Shown: positions 35,929 through 46,078, counted from the first letter of the stretch. The stretch is 64,000 nucleotides of DNA from Paludibacter jiangxiensis (GCF_001618385.1 NZ_BDCR01000004.1:248001-312000), one strand, 5' to 3'. The notes: a model not told the origin generated them from the sequence alone. Numbers and translations: made by a program.

Positions 35929-37599
35929 ATGTGTGGATTTGTAGGAATATTCGACCTGAAGGTAAAAGCAGAAGATTTGCGTTCTCAGGTGCTTAAGATG
36001 TCAAAGAAAATTCGTCATCGCGGACCCGATTGGTCAGGGATTTATTGTGGAGAGAAGGCAATTTTGTCACATGAACGGCTTTCGATTGTGGATGTTGCTT
36101 CGGGTAAACAGCCATTGTTCAGTAAAGATGGGAATCTGATTCTTGCTGTGAATGGCGAAATATATAACCATCAGGAAATTCGTGAACGTTATGCTGGTAA
36201 ATATGAGTTTCAGACTAAATCTGACTGCGAAGTAATCCTTGCATTGTATCGCGATAAAGGTCCTGCTTTTTTGGAAGATCTGAGCGGTATTTTTGCTTTT
36301 TGTCTTTATGATAAAGAAAAAGACATCTTCATGGTTGGTCGTGATCATGTCGGAATTATTCCTTTGTATATGGGCTGGGATAAGCAGGGTAATTTCTATG
36401 TGGCCTCAGAATTGAAGTCTTTGGAAGGATATTGCAATATTATTCAGGAATTTATGCCGGGTCACTATCTCTACAGTCCTGATGGAGAAGTGAAGAAATG
36501 GTATGTGCGCGACTGGATGGAATATGATAATGTGAAGGATAACACAACGAGCATTAATGAGTTGCGTACTGCACTTGAAGATGCTGTTCGTCGTCAGTTG
36601 ATGTCCGATGTTCCTTATGGAGTTCTGTTGTCCGGTGGGCTTGATTCCTCCATTATTTCTGCTGTTGCCAAAAAATTTGCATCAAAAAGAGTGGAAGACG
36701 GAAGTACTCAGGATGCATGGTGGCCTCAGTTGCATTCATTTGCAGTAGGGCTCGAAGGTTCTCCAGATTTGGTGGCAGCCCGCAAAGTGGCCGATTATAT
36801 CGGTTCTGTTCACCACGAAATCCACTTCACGATTGAAGAAGGTCTCGATGCGGTCAGTGATGTGATCTATCATCTTGAAACTTATGATGTAACTACAGTA
36901 CGTGCTTCAACTCCAATGTATCTGATGGCTCGCGTTATTAAGTCGATGGGAGTGAAGATGGTGCTTTCGGGAGAAGGAGCTGATGAAATATTCGGGGGTT
37001 ACCTTTATTTTCATAAAGCACCGAATGCTAAAGAATTTCATGAAGAAACAGTTCGTAAACTCGACAAACTGCATCTCTATGATTGTTTGCGTGCTAATAA
37101 ATCGTTGGCAGCATGGGGTGTTGAAGGTCGTGTTCCTTTCCTAGACAAAGAATTTATGGATGTTGCCATGCGCCTGAATCCTAAAGATAAAATGGCTGGC
37201 GAAGGTAAAATGGAGAAATGGGTACTTCGCAAAGCTTTTGAAGATTACTTGCCCGAATCTGTTACATGGCGTCAGAAAGAGCAATTTTCGGATGGTGTGG
37301 GCTATAGTTGGATTGATACGCTGAAAGCCCGTGCTAACGCTAAGATATCTGATCAGGAATTGGCGAATGCTAAATATCGTTTCCCGATTAATCCTCCTAA
37401 AACAAAAGAAGAATACCTGTACCGTACAATTTTCACAGAACATTTCCCCTCGGATTCGGCTGCGGCTACGGTACCATCTGATCCTTCGGTTGCATGTAGT
37501 ACTCCTATTGCTTTGGAGTGGGACGAAAGCTTCAAAAAGAATGCAGATCCATCAGGGCGTTCGGTACTGTCGGTTCACAATGATGCAAAGGAGAATTGA
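35929..37599 (+). CDS. asnB: Asparagine synthase B (glutamine-hydrolysing)
   Basis: The enzyme makes asparagine from aspartate, ATP and glutamine. Cys2 (MCGFVGIFD) is the nucleophile of the N-terminal glutaminase domain, with RHRGPDWSG, NGEIYNH and DCEVIL marking its glutamine pocket. The synthetase domain has the pyrophosphate loop LSGGLDSS (234-241) and a conserved GEGADEIFGGY stretch. The length of 556 aa matches E. coli AsnB. It is apparently monocistronic, between two terminators. Confidence 0.97.
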   Translation: MCGFVGIFDLKVKAEDLRSQVLKMSKKIRHRGPDWSGIYCGEKAILSHERLSIVDVASGKQPLFSKDGNLILAVNGEIYNHQEIRERYAGKYEFQTKSDCEVILALYRDKGPAFLEDLSGIFAFCLYDKEKDIFMVGRDHVGIIPLYMGWDKQGNFYVASELKSLEGYCNIIQEFMPGHYLYSPDGEVKKWYVRDWMEYDNVKDNTTSINELRTALEDAVRRQLMSDVPYGVLLSGGLDSSIISAVAKKFASKRVEDGSTQDAWWPQLHSFAVGLEGSPDLVAARKVADYIGSVHHEIHFTIEEGLDAVSDVIYHLETYDVTTVRASTPMYLMARVIKSMGVKMVLSGEGADEIFGGYLYFHKAPNAKEFHEETVRKLDKLHLYDCLRANKSLAAWGVEGRVPFLDKEFMDVAMRLNPKDKMAGEGKMEKWVLRKAFEDYLPESVTWRQKEQFSDGVGYSWIDTLKARANAKISDQELANAKYRFPINPPKTKEEYLYRTIFTEHFPSDSAAATVPSDPSVACSTPIALEWDESFKKNADPSGRSVLSVHNDAKEN

Positions 37600-37614
37600 T
37601 AAACAGATTCTCTC

Positions 37615-37662
37615 TTTAAAACGAATAATGCCTCTCAATTGGGAGGCATTATTCGTTTTAAA
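37615..37662. terminator. Bidirectional terminator between asnB and a convergent gene
   Basis: A perfect 20-bp stem: the left arm runs 37615-37634 (TTTAAAACGAATAATGCCTC) and the right arm 37643-37662, with loop TCAATTGG. Each strand has an AAAA and a TTTT tract at opposite ends, so it could stop transcripts of asnB and of the convergent gene at 37769-38308. Confidence 0.88.
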
Positions 37663-37768
37663 GAGTGGTGCGCTATGTGGCAAAATGTTTTGAAGTGCAG
37701 TTTGGGAAAAGCTGATGGAGTGAATATAAATAAAAAAGCAGACACATCATGCATCTGCTTTTTATATT

Positions 37769-38308
37769 TTATCGTTGAGTAATTGAATTTTGATCTATTA
37801 ATTCTACTTTACATTTGATTTGTTTTCCGGAACCTTCTTCGGTTAGTAATACTTCCGGTGCTGTATCTTTTTGAGGATCTTTCGTCTTGAAAGCGATTTT
37901 GTATTTCTTTTCTTTGTCAGCCTGGAACTTTACCAGATAATGTTTGTGATAGTCAGGGATGATTTTACAAGCGCCGGTTTGAAGCTCAACTGTGGGTTTG
38001 TTATTGAGAGTGGCGTCCCATCCTTTATAATGTCTGATTTCGACTATGCGTTCTCCGGCTTTAACTTTGACTGCTTTGGGCCATCCTTTGTAAAAACTGC
38101 CGACAGTCTGAGAGTCTACTTTTACAAGTAGTGCGGCTTCTAAATAACTCTTTCCCTGGATGTTAACTTTGTCTTTTTCTCCTTTAATCTCAAACATTTC
38201 AGTGGCTGAAACTTTGTCCCCGCAATAAGCTTTCGGAGTTATGCAATTTGAAAATAAAGGCACTGATAAACAGGCTAAAAACAATAGATTAATTGTTTTA
38301 ATACGCAT
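37769..38308 (-). CDS. Hypothetical lipoprotein, 179 aa
   Basis: A signal peptide with the lipobox LFSNC (Cys22) makes this a predicted lipoprotein. The mature part is rich in lysine and appears all-beta: SYLEAALLVKVDSQTVG, then AGERIVEIRHYKGW and KHYLVKFQADKEKKYKIAFK. The pattern of paired strands ending in charged turns resembles small envelope beta-sandwich domains, but I do not recognise a family. It is alone on its strand, converging with asnB. A GGGTAT/ATACCC hairpin lies at 38341-38362, upstream of its ATG. Confidence 0.72.
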   Translation of the reverse strand: MRIKTINLLFLACLSVPLFSNCITPKAYCGDKVSATEMFEIKGEKDKVNIQGKSYLEAALLVKVDSQTVGSFYKGWPKAVKVKAGERIVEIRHYKGWDATLNNKPTVELQTGACKIIPDYHKHYLVKFQADKEKKYKIAFKTKDPQKDTAPEVLLTEEGSGKQIKCKVELIDQNSITQR

Positions 38309-38603
38309 ACACTAATGCTGATTATTTATGTAAAGTTTCGGGGTATGTCCGTAACAATACCCTCCTTAGATTTGGTAGTGCAAAATTCGGTTTTTTTGTC
38401 GATATCCGCAATATGATGTTGAACTGTAGAAGTTAATAATTAATATTTAATTTACAAATAAATGGATAATTGATTATTTCACAATGCTAAATTAAAGTTA
38501 AAATACTGGCTGTGATGCAGGTTGTGGGTATGTTTCTTTTTTTGTATTTTTGGTAGTTCAAATGAGGTATTTCTATATTGTTCAAAATCAAGAATAAAAG
38601 ACT

Positions 38604-39554
38604 ATGGGTATTTTTAATTTTTTCTCAAAGGAAAAGCAGGAAACGCTGGATAAAGGATTGGAAAAGACCAAAAACAGCGTGTTCTCTAAACTTTCGCGCG
38701 CAATTGCCGGCAAATCGAAAGTGGATGACGAAGTGCTTGATAACCTAGAGGAAGTACTTGTTACGTCAGACGTTGGGATTGAAACTACGCTTCGTATTAT
38801 TAAGAGGATTGAAGAAAGAGTTTCTCGCGATAAATACATGGGGACGTCCGAGCTGAATGCTATTCTGAAAGAAGAAGTTGCAGCTTTATTGGCTCAAAAT
38901 AATACCGGAGAAATGCTCGATTTCTCGAATCCATCCGACAAAAAACCTTATGTTATTATGGTGGTTGGCGTTAATGGAGTCGGTAAAACAACAACGATAG
39001 GTAAGCTTGCATATCAGTTTAAGAAAGCCGGTAAAAGTGTTTATCTTGGAGCTGCTGATACATTTAGAGCTGCTGCGGTGGAGCAACTTGTGATTTGGGG
39101 TGAAAGAGTGGGGGTTCCTGTTGTGAAACAACAAATGGGCTCGGATCCGGCATCCGTAGCGTTTGATACGCTAAGTTCTGCAAAAGCCAATGATGCTGAT
39201 GTTATTATTATTGATACTGCGGGCCGTTTGCATAACAAAGTGAACCTGATGAATGAACTTACGAAAATCAAAAATGTGATGCAAAAGGTGATTCCTGATG
39301 CACCGCATGAAGTTCTTTTGGTTTTGGATGGTTCTACCGGACAAAATGCTTTTGAACAGGCACGTCAGTTTACCAAGGCTACAGAAGTGACCGCGCTTGC
39401 AATTACAAAACTCGATGGAACAGCAAAGGGTGGAGTTGTAATTGGAATCTCAGATCAATTTAAAATTCCGGTACATTATATAGGTCTTGGTGAAGGGATG
39501 GAAGATCTTCAGGTATTTGCCAAGGATGAGTTTGTGGAATCATTATTCAAATAA
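38604..39554 (+). CDS. ftsY: Signal recognition particle receptor
   Basis: The SRP receptor GTPase that docks ribosome-SRP complexes at the inner membrane. The N domain (about 20-100) is followed by the G domain with the P-loop GVNGVGKTTT (122-131), DTAGRLH, and TKLDGTAKGG near the C-terminus. At 316 aa it lacks the long acidic A domain of the E. coli protein; a short helix (MGIFNFFSKEKQE) is left to bind membrane. A -7-like TATTTTTG is at 38545-38552. Confidence 0.97.
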   Translation: MGIFNFFSKEKQETLDKGLEKTKNSVFSKLSRAIAGKSKVDDEVLDNLEEVLVTSDVGIETTLRIIKRIEERVSRDKYMGTSELNAILKEEVAALLAQNNTGEMLDFSNPSDKKPYVIMVVGVNGVGKTTTIGKLAYQFKKAGKSVYLGAADTFRAAAVEQLVIWGERVGVPVVKQQMGSDPASVAFDTLSSAKANDADVIIIDTAGRLHNKVNLMNELTKIKNVMQKVIPDAPHEVLLVLDGSTGQNAFEQARQFTKATEVTALAITKLDGTAKGGVVIGISDQFKIPVHYIGLGEGMEDLQVFAKDEFVESLFK

Positions 39555-39589
39555 CATTTCGTATAGTTCCTAAATTTATTTACAAGATC

Positions 39590-40501
39590 ATGAAACGTAT
39601 TGTTGCTTCGGTAATGTTATTGTGCGCGATTGTTTTGCTTGCACAATCCCAAAACAAACAAATTTTACCATTGTGGCCGAATGGAGCGAAAGAAAGCAAT
39701 GGTATTACGACTCCTGAAAAAACGGAAAACCAACATCGAATTATAAATATATCAGAAGCTTCTATAACGGTTCAGTTGCCGGCTGCGTCAAAGGCTACGG
39801 GGGCCGCTGTGGTAATCTGCCCTGGGGGTGGTTATATCGCAGAAGCGGCTTTTCATGAAGGATATCAGTTTGCTGATTGGCTCAATGAACATGGAATTGC
39901 CGGAATCGTATTAAAATATCGCTTACCAAACGGACACTCCGATATTCCTTTAACCGATGCAAAGCGTGCAATGCGTCTCGTTAGAGCTCATACCAATGAA
40001 TGGAATATTGATCCGAAGAAAATTGCTATTGCAGGGTTTTCTGCCGGAGGCCATTTGGCATCGACTCTGGGTACTCATTTTGATGATGGTGATGCCAAGG
40101 CGTCTGATGCGGTTGAGCGTTTCTCCTCGCGACCTGATTTAATGCTTCTTTTCTATCCGGTTGTGTCCATGAAGAAAAATGTAACTCATGCCGGATCAAG
40201 ATCGAATCTTTTAGGACAGAATCCGCCCTCAGAGCTTGAAGATCTGTATTCGAACGAGTTACAGGTCAAAGCAAATACACCGCCAACGATTCTGTTTCTT
40301 AGCGATGATGATGGTGCAGTTCCTCCGGTAAATAGCATTCAGTTCTATAATGCTTTGAAGGAGAAGAAAATCCCTTCATCCATGGCGATATTTCCAACCG
40401 GAGGCCATGGCTGGGGAATGAGAACGAATGTCTCTTTCTGGCAAATTTGGAGAGAAATGCTTGCCGATTGGTTTGTCAAATATCAGTTTGTAAAGCAATA
40501 A
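39590..40501 (+). CDS. Secreted alpha/beta-hydrolase esterase, paralogue of 18118-19023
   Basis: A secreted hydrolase with signal peptide (about 1-20), oxyanion-hole motif CPGGGYIA (77-84), nucleophile Ser151 in GFSAGGH, an Asp in SDDDGAVPP and a His in GGHGWGM. The arrangement and many words (LLLSP/LLFYPV, AGSRSNLLG vs KGSRENLLG, PTLL/PTIL) show common origin with the esterase at 18118-19023. By family resemblance an acetyl-esterase acting on plant polysaccharides is likely, though the substrate is not known. It lies 35 bases after ftsY; a terminator follows. Confidence 0.85.
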   Translation: MKRIVASVMLLCAIVLLAQSQNKQILPLWPNGAKESNGITTPEKTENQHRIINISEASITVQLPAASKATGAAVVICPGGGYIAEAAFHEGYQFADWLNEHGIAGIVLKYRLPNGHSDIPLTDAKRAMRLVRAHTNEWNIDPKKIAIAGFSAGGHLASTLGTHFDDGDAKASDAVERFSSRPDLMLLFYPVVSMKKNVTHAGSRSNLLGQNPPSELEDLYSNELQVKANTPPTILFLSDDDGAVPPVNSIQFYNALKEKKIPSSMAIFPTGGHGWGMRTNVSFWQIWREMLADWFVKYQFVKQ

Positions 40502-40520
40502 TTAAAAAGAATAGTATTAC

Positions 40521-40568
40521 AGAGAGAATCATACTTTACGAGTAAAGCAATGTTTCTCTCTTTTTTTA
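40521..40568 (+). terminator. Rho-independent terminator after the esterase gene
   Basis: AGAGAGAA (40521-40528) pairs with TTCTCTCT (40554-40561), enclosing a second small hairpin (CTTTAC/GTAAAG), and is followed by eight T (40561-40568). Confidence 0.85.
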
Positions 40569-40602
40569 ATAGTTGTTTTTTGAAAATTAAATGATTATAG
40601 AT

Positions 40603-41241
40603 ATGAGAAAGTTTATTTTTATAGCAGTGTTAAGTTTATGTGCTGCCAGCTTATTTGCCCAGCAGGAACCTATGGCAAAGGCAGCTCTTGAGAAAGCCGT
40701 TGGCATGATGAAAAGTTCACCGGTTAAAATAGTTTTTGCAACTACGATTGAATCAGCTTCAAGCAAAAAGAAAAATAATGTATCGGGAACGTTAGTTGTG
40801 ATGGGGAATAAATTTCATCTGACAATGAATGGAACGGAAGCCTATTTTGATGGTAAAACACAATGGGTGTATGTGCCGGAGAGCAATGAGGTGACAATTT
40901 CTATCATTTCGGCACGGGATCAGAAGCAAATGAACCCACTTTCGGTATTGTCGCAATACAGTGGAAAGGATACGAAAATCATGTATAGCCGTGAAGCCAG
41001 CACTTCCGCCAATCAGGTTGCGATTGATCTGTTTCCTACTTCAAAATCAGCTAACGAGTTTCGTATTCTTGTAAAACTTGATAAGCGTTCAAATGCGCCT
41101 CAAATGCTACAGCTTTTTGGTCGCGATGGATCAAAAACAACTGTAACCATTAAATCTTTTCAGAAAATATCCACTGATAACAAGAGTTTTACGTTTGATG
41201 TGAAAGCACATCCCAAAGTAAGTGTGAACGATTTGCGCTAA
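40603..41241 (+). CDS. LolA-like periplasmic protein
   Basis: A signal peptide (MRKFIFIAVLSLCAASLFAQ) precedes a LolA-like beta-barrel-and-lid domain. It has the family's typical layout: helix KAALEKAVGMM, strand SPVKIVFATTIES, hairpin VSGTLVVMGNKFHLTMNGTEAYFDGKTQWVY, then VPESNEVTI and IDLFPTS. Classical LolA carries lipoproteins across the periplasm; such paralogues in Bacteroidetes are common and may have other lipidic cargo. The start is the ATG at 40603, at the signal peptide; ATG 40591 adds four residues. Confidence 0.85.
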   Translation: MRKFIFIAVLSLCAASLFAQQEPMAKAALEKAVGMMKSSPVKIVFATTIESASSKKKNNVSGTLVVMGNKFHLTMNGTEAYFDGKTQWVYVPESNEVTISIISARDQKQMNPLSVLSQYSGKDTKIMYSREASTSANQVAIDLFPTSKSANEFRILVKLDKRSNAPQMLQLFGRDGSKTTVTIKSFQKISTDNKSFTFDVKAHPKVSVNDLR

Positions 41242-41282
41242 TCGTTCTTTTTTACTTTCTTTTTGTATATTTTTCATGCAGT

Positions 41283-41294
41283 GCAAACGTTTGC
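41283..41294. promoter_or_regulatory. LacI-type operator, site 1 before susC
   Basis: GCAAACGTTTGC is a perfect 12-base palindrome with the central CG typical of LacI/GalR-family operators. It lies 150 bases before the susC ATG, 30 bp centre-to-centre from site 2. The regulator at 50347-51360 is the obvious candidate to bind it. Confidence 0.8.
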
Positions 41295-41312
41295 TTTGAT
41301 ATATTATCAAAA

Positions 41313-41324
41313 ACAAACGTTTGC
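41313..41324. promoter_or_regulatory. LacI-type operator, site 2 before susC
   Basis: ACAAACGTTTGC contains the 10-base perfect palindrome CAAACGTTTG and differs from site 1 only at the outermost base. It ends 26 bases before the -7 box, in the region RNA polymerase covers upstream, so binding should hinder initiation. Confidence 0.8.
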
Positions 41325-41349
41325 AATCTTATCTGAAAATTTGTTGCCC

Positions 41350-41357
41350 TACATTTG
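41350..41357 (+). promoter_or_regulatory. Probable sus operon -7 promoter box
   Basis: TACATTTG matches TAnnTTTG and lies 76 bases before the susC ATG, just downstream of the operator pair. No convincing -33 TTTG stands at the usual 19-21 base distance. Confidence 0.45.
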
Positions 41358-41433
41358 TCACTGAATTTATCTCTGTGCAGTCGATGTGCTTATGATAAAT
41401 TAGTTTAAGTGTTAACAATAAATCTTTTTATGC

Positions 41434-44394
41434 ATGAAGAATTTGAATGTTCTTTCTACGCTTCCCACGCGTAGATGGTGGACGATCCTCCTTGCGCTTC
41501 TCTTTGCAATGAGTATTTCCGCTCAAACAATTTCTGTGAAAGGCGTTGTGAAAGATGCCAAATCAGGAGAAACAATTGTCGGTGCTAATGTTATAGTTAA
41601 AGGCACCACTACGGGAACGGTTACCGATGTTAACGGTAATTTCTCACTCAATGCTCCTTCCAATGCAACTTTAGTCGTAAAATATGTCGGCTATCAGGAT
41701 GCAGAATTACCCGTTGCGGGAAAATCCAATTTAGTTATTAATTTACAGGAAAGCTCGATTGCTTTATCAGAAGTAGTTGCTATCGGTTATGGTCAGGTAA
41801 AGAAAAACGACCTGACAGGTTCGGTTGTGGCTGTCAGCACAGACAAGATGAATAAAGGGTTGGCTACTTCTTTTACAGATATCTTGTCGGGTAAAATGGC
41901 CGGGGTGAACATCTCTACATCGGGCGGAGCTCCGGGAGCCGGTGCAACTATCCGTATTCGTGGTGGGTCATCCATGAGCGCAAGTAACGATCCGTTAATT
42001 GTAGTTGATAACGTGCCTATTGAAGGATCCGGCGTGAACGGTATGTCAAATCCCCTTTCCGGTATCAATCCGCAGGATATTGAAACATTTACGGTGTTGA
42101 AGGATGCTTCTGCAACTGCTATTTATGGGTCAAGAGCTTCGAATGGTGTTATTCTTATAACTACCAAAAAAGGCTCTTTGAAGCAGAAATTTGCAGTGTC
42201 TTATGATGGAAGTGCTTCTGTAAGTACAATAGCAAAGAAAGTAGATGTTTTATCTGCAGATGAATTCAGAACGTTTGTTCGTGACTATTGGGCAGGTTCA
42301 CCTTCAGTTCCGGCTCTTCTTGGTAATTTTAATACCAACTGGCAGGATTTAATTTACAAAACAGCTTGGGGACATGACCACAACTTAAGTATTGCTGGTG
42401 CAGCCGGCAAACTTCCATACCGTGTTTCTGTCGGATATACCAATCAGGATGGTATTCTGAAAACGTCTAATTACTCACGTACTACAGCATCTTTAAGTTT
42501 GAATCCAACTCTGTTGAACGATCATTTGAAAGTTAATGCGAATGTAAAGGGTTCTTATTCAACTAACCGTTTTGCCGATACAGGCGCTATTGGTGCTGCG
42601 TTAGAATTTGATCCTACACAACAAATTTACTCTGCAAGCAAGTATGGCAACAATTATTTCATGTGGCTGAAAACAGACGGTACACCACAATCTTTGGGAA
42701 CAGCCAATCCACTTTCGGTTCTGACAGAGAAAAGAGATGTTTCTTACGTTTATCAAAGTATCGGTAATCTTCAACTCGATTATAAATTTCACGCTATTCC
42801 TGAACTGAGAGCCAATTTGAACCTTGCTTATGACATCTCTAAATCGGATGGTTCTACAACAATAAATGCAAATTCACCGATATCATACGTTTGGGGGTCA
42901 AAGAAGAATGGTGCAGGTTCGTATGCTCCATACTATCAGAAAAAAACCAATACTTTGCTTGATTTCTATCTGGACTATGCCAAAACATTCGGCGTTCACT
43001 CTATCGACCTGATGGGTGGTTACTCCTGGCAGCACTTCTTTAATACAAGCTGGTCATCAACAGTATATACTGATAATGTAGCCAATGTTCCCCGTGTTGA
43101 TTATCCTACAGCATATCAATTGGTATCGTTCTTTGGACGTTTCAATTATACATTGATGGACAGATATCTATTGACCTTTACGCTGCGTGATGACGGAACT
43201 TCACGTTTCAGCAAAGACAATCGCTGGGGTCTTTTCCCATCAGTGGCTTTAGCATGGAAAATGAAAGAAGAATCGTTCCTTAAAGATGTTAACTGGTTAA
43301 GCGATTTGAAATTGAGATTGGGTTATGGTCAAACCGGTCAGCAAAACCTGAATATCAGCAACGACTATCCTTATATTCCAACTTACAATTTAAGTACATA
43401 CAATGATGCTCAGTACCTGTTTGGAAGTCAATGGTATCACTTGCTGCGTCCTTCTTATTTCAACACAAGTTTGAAATGGGAAAGCACAACAACATACAAT
43501 GCCGGAATTGATCTGGGCTTCTTAAACAATAGAATTACAGCAAGCGTTGATGTATATAAAAGAGTAACCGATAACATGATAAATGTTATTCCGGTAGCTG
43601 CAGGTACTAACTTCATCAATGAAATGGTAACCAATATTGGTAGCATGGAAAATAAAGGTGTTGAGTTTACAATTACAGGAAAGCCAGTTGTATCACGCCA
43701 TTTTACATGGGATCTGAGCTATAATCTTGGTTATAATAAAAATGAAATTACAAAACTGACCAGTTCGCCTGATGCCTCTTATGGAGTTCCTGGTGGTGAT
43801 ATCAGCGGTGGTACAGGAAATAAGATCTATATCCAGAAAGTAGGATATCCGGTCAACTCATATTATGTTTACAAACAGGTGTACGATACCAAAGGAAATC
43901 CGATTGAAGGAGCCTACAACAATAATGCAACATTGTACTGCGACCACAGTCCGGCTCCTGATGTAACAATGGGTCTGTCTTCCCGCATGAATTACAAACA
44001 ATGGTATTTGAATTTCTCTATGCGCGCAAGCATTGGAAATTATAACTACAATAATGTTCAGTCGTCTAAAGAATTTAAAAACCAATCATTCACAACCGGT
44101 AGTTTGAAGAACCTATTGTCGACATCACTTGATACCAACTTCAAGAATGCTCAATACATCTCGGATTACTATATTCAGAATGCTTCATTTGCAAAAATGG
44201 ACAATGTAACATTAGGTTATAATTTTGATAAGTTCTTAGCATCCAAATTGAGAGCAAGTGTATACGGAACCGTACAAAATGTATTTACCATTACTAAGTA
44301 TAAAGGTCTTGATCCTGAAGTTTCCAATGGTATAGACAATAATATCTATCCTCGTCCTCGTGTATTTATTATGGGATTAAGAGTTAACTTCTAA
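41434..44394 (+). CDS. susC: SusC/RagA family TonB-dependent outer-membrane transporter
   Basis: The outer-membrane barrel that imports glycans with the SusD-type lid protein. A signal peptide (about 1-30) is followed by a carboxypeptidase D-like beta domain (VKGVVKDAKSGETIVGANV, about 33-110), the plug (LTGSVVAVSTDKMNKG...GNGVILITTKKG, about 125-250) and a 22-strand barrel ending in the family-type terminal FIMGLRVNF. At 986 aa it is a typical SusC. susD starts 12 bases later. The neighbouring amylase and SusE genes indicate a starch or maltodextrin substrate. Operators and a promoter box lie upstream. Confidence 0.95.
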   Translation: MKNLNVLSTLPTRRWWTILLALLFAMSISAQTISVKGVVKDAKSGETIVGANVIVKGTTTGTVTDVNGNFSLNAPSNATLVVKYVGYQDAELPVAGKSNLVINLQESSIALSEVVAIGYGQVKKNDLTGSVVAVSTDKMNKGLATSFTDILSGKMAGVNISTSGGAPGAGATIRIRGGSSMSASNDPLIVVDNVPIEGSGVNGMSNPLSGINPQDIETFTVLKDASATAIYGSRASNGVILITTKKGSLKQKFAVSYDGSASVSTIAKKVDVLSADEFRTFVRDYWAGSPSVPALLGNFNTNWQDLIYKTAWGHDHNLSIAGAAGKLPYRVSVGYTNQDGILKTSNYSRTTASLSLNPTLLNDHLKVNANVKGSYSTNRFADTGAIGAALEFDPTQQIYSASKYGNNYFMWLKTDGTPQSLGTANPLSVLTEKRDVSYVYQSIGNLQLDYKFHAIPELRANLNLAYDISKSDGSTTINANSPISYVWGSKKNGAGSYAPYYQKKTNTLLDFYLDYAKTFGVHSIDLMGGYSWQHFFNTSWSSTVYTDNVANVPRVDYPTAYQLVSFFGRFNYTLMDRYLLTFTLRDDGTSRFSKDNRWGLFPSVALAWKMKEESFLKDVNWLSDLKLRLGYGQTGQQNLNISNDYPYIPTYNLSTYNDAQYLFGSQWYHLLRPSYFNTSLKWESTTTYNAGIDLGFLNNRITASVDVYKRVTDNMINVIPVAAGTNFINEMVTNIGSMENKGVEFTITGKPVVSRHFTWDLSYNLGYNKNEITKLTSSPDASYGVPGGDISGGTGNKIYIQKVGYPVNSYYVYKQVYDTKGNPIEGAYNNNATLYCDHSPAPDVTMGLSSRMNYKQWYLNFSMRASIGNYNYNNVQSSKEFKNQSFTTGSLKNLLSTSLDTNFKNAQYISDYYIQNASFAKMDNVTLGYNFDKFLASKLRASVYGTVQNVFTITKYKGLDPEVSNGIDNNIYPRPRVFIMGLRVNF

Positions 44395-44406
44395 ACACAG
44401 CATACA

Positions 44407-46032
44407 ATGAAAACAATAAAATTTCTAACTATTATAGGTGTGGTTGCGTTAGCATCATTTACTCTTAGTTCTTGTGTAAATGATTTGGACGTGACGCCGT
44501 TAAATAAATCTATTTCTACAGAGACAACAACATTCTCTAATACATCAGGCGCTTATATCAGCTATTTGGCAAAAGTTTATGCAGGATTTGCTACCGGTGG
44601 TATTCAGGGAGGTGATGCAAACGTAGACGTAGTGGGAATGGACGGAGGTAGCCAGGCTGGCTATTTACGCCCGTTATGGAACTTGCAGGAATTACCTACC
44701 GAAGAAGCAATGTGTTGCTGGAACGACCAAACAATTGGAAATTTCCATGCTTTGAACTGGACTGCATCTGATGTGTTCATTAAAGGTTTTTATTCTCGTT
44801 TGTACTATCAGATAACTATTGCAACAGCATTTCTTCAGGAAACTACTGATGATAAACTTGCATCTAGAAATGTTTCATCAACATTGAAAGACTCTATTGC
44901 TACTTTTAGAGCAGAGGCTCGTTTTCTGCGCGCTTTGGCTTACTACAATGTGCTTGATATGTTTCGTAACGGACCTCTTGTAAATGATGCAAGTCCTATT
45001 GGTTCTGCAACGTTGCCGGCTTATGCTGATTCTCAAACTATCTTTAAATTTATCGAAAGTGAACTTACCGATTGTCAGGCAAAATTGAGTAATCCGGTAG
45101 TTGGTAATTCAAATCAGTATGGACATGCAAACAAAGCTGCTGCATGGTCATTGCTGGCTCGTTTATATTTGAATGCCAATGCTTTCCTTGGAACAAATGA
45201 TGCCAAATATTACACTTCTTGTATTGAAAACTGTAACAAAGTGACTGCTATCGGTTATACTTTGGAACCGGTTTATCAAAACCTTTTTGTTACGGATAAT
45301 TACAATTCAAAAGAGATTATTTTCCCAATCGTAATAGATGGTACTAATCTTACATCATGGGGTGGAATGCAATTCCTGGAATGTTCTGCAACCGCTTCCG
45401 ACGGATCATACAATCCTTTGAATGCTCCGGGTACCTGGGGTGGTAACCGTGCCACTATGCAATTCCTTGATAGGTTTAAATCAATGTCGAATTATCAGGA
45501 TGATGCTCGTTATAAAATGTTGTATACAGGTTATAACCATACAAGTATTGATGATCAGTCGGATTTCAAACAAGGTGTACAGGTTTTCAAATTTAGCAAC
45601 TTGAGTAGTACAGGAGTTAAAAATACGGCTTCTTTCGCTAGCACTGACTTTCCAATGTTTCGTTTAGGTGACATATACCTGATGTATGTAGAAGCATTTT
45701 TACGCGGAGGTGCAGGAGCAAACCAAACTACAGCATTGAAATATATTAATGATTTGAGTAAAAGAGCAAACTCTATTTCAGGAGGAAACTATAGCGCTTC
45801 TGATTTGACTCTTTCATTTATTCTGGAAGAACGTGCCCGTGAAATGTTTTGGGAATGTACCCGTCGTACAGACTTGGTTCGTTTTGGCAAACTAACGGAT
45901 GCTAACTATGTATGGCAGTGGAAAGCAGGAGTAAAGGCCGGAGCAGGATCGGATAGCTATAGAAACTATTATCCAATACCAACCGCAGACCTGACAGCCA
46001 ATACAAATTTGAAACAAAATACCGGTTATTGA
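44407..46032 (+). CDS. susD: SusD/RagB family starch-binding lipoprotein
   Basis: A surface lipoprotein that caps the SusC barrel and captures oligosaccharide. Lipobox LSSC with Cys23 is followed by the family helices: SYLAKVYAGFATGG, ATFRAEARFLRALAYYNVLDMF (the SusD hallmark RaLRAlYY), AAWSLLARLYLNA, and near the C-terminus FILEERAREMFWECTRRTDLVRFGK, another signature. The protein is 541 aa, normal for the family. It lies 12 bases after susC and 46 bases before the susE-like gene. Confidence 0.95.
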   Translation: MKTIKFLTIIGVVALASFTLSSCVNDLDVTPLNKSISTETTTFSNTSGAYISYLAKVYAGFATGGIQGGDANVDVVGMDGGSQAGYLRPLWNLQELPTEEAMCCWNDQTIGNFHALNWTASDVFIKGFYSRLYYQITIATAFLQETTDDKLASRNVSSTLKDSIATFRAEARFLRALAYYNVLDMFRNGPLVNDASPIGSATLPAYADSQTIFKFIESELTDCQAKLSNPVVGNSNQYGHANKAAAWSLLARLYLNANAFLGTNDAKYYTSCIENCNKVTAIGYTLEPVYQNLFVTDNYNSKEIIFPIVIDGTNLTSWGGMQFLECSATASDGSYNPLNAPGTWGGNRATMQFLDRFKSMSNYQDDARYKMLYTGYNHTSIDDQSDFKQGVQVFKFSNLSSTGVKNTASFASTDFPMFRLGDIYLMYVEAFLRGGAGANQTTALKYINDLSKRANSISGGNYSASDLTLSFILEERAREMFWECTRRTDLVRFGKLTDANYVWQWKAGVKAGAGSDSYRNYYPIPTADLTANTNLKQNTGY

Positions 46033-46078
46033 TTATTCAATCAGATTGTCATCTGGTAAACGAAACAAAAGATACCTT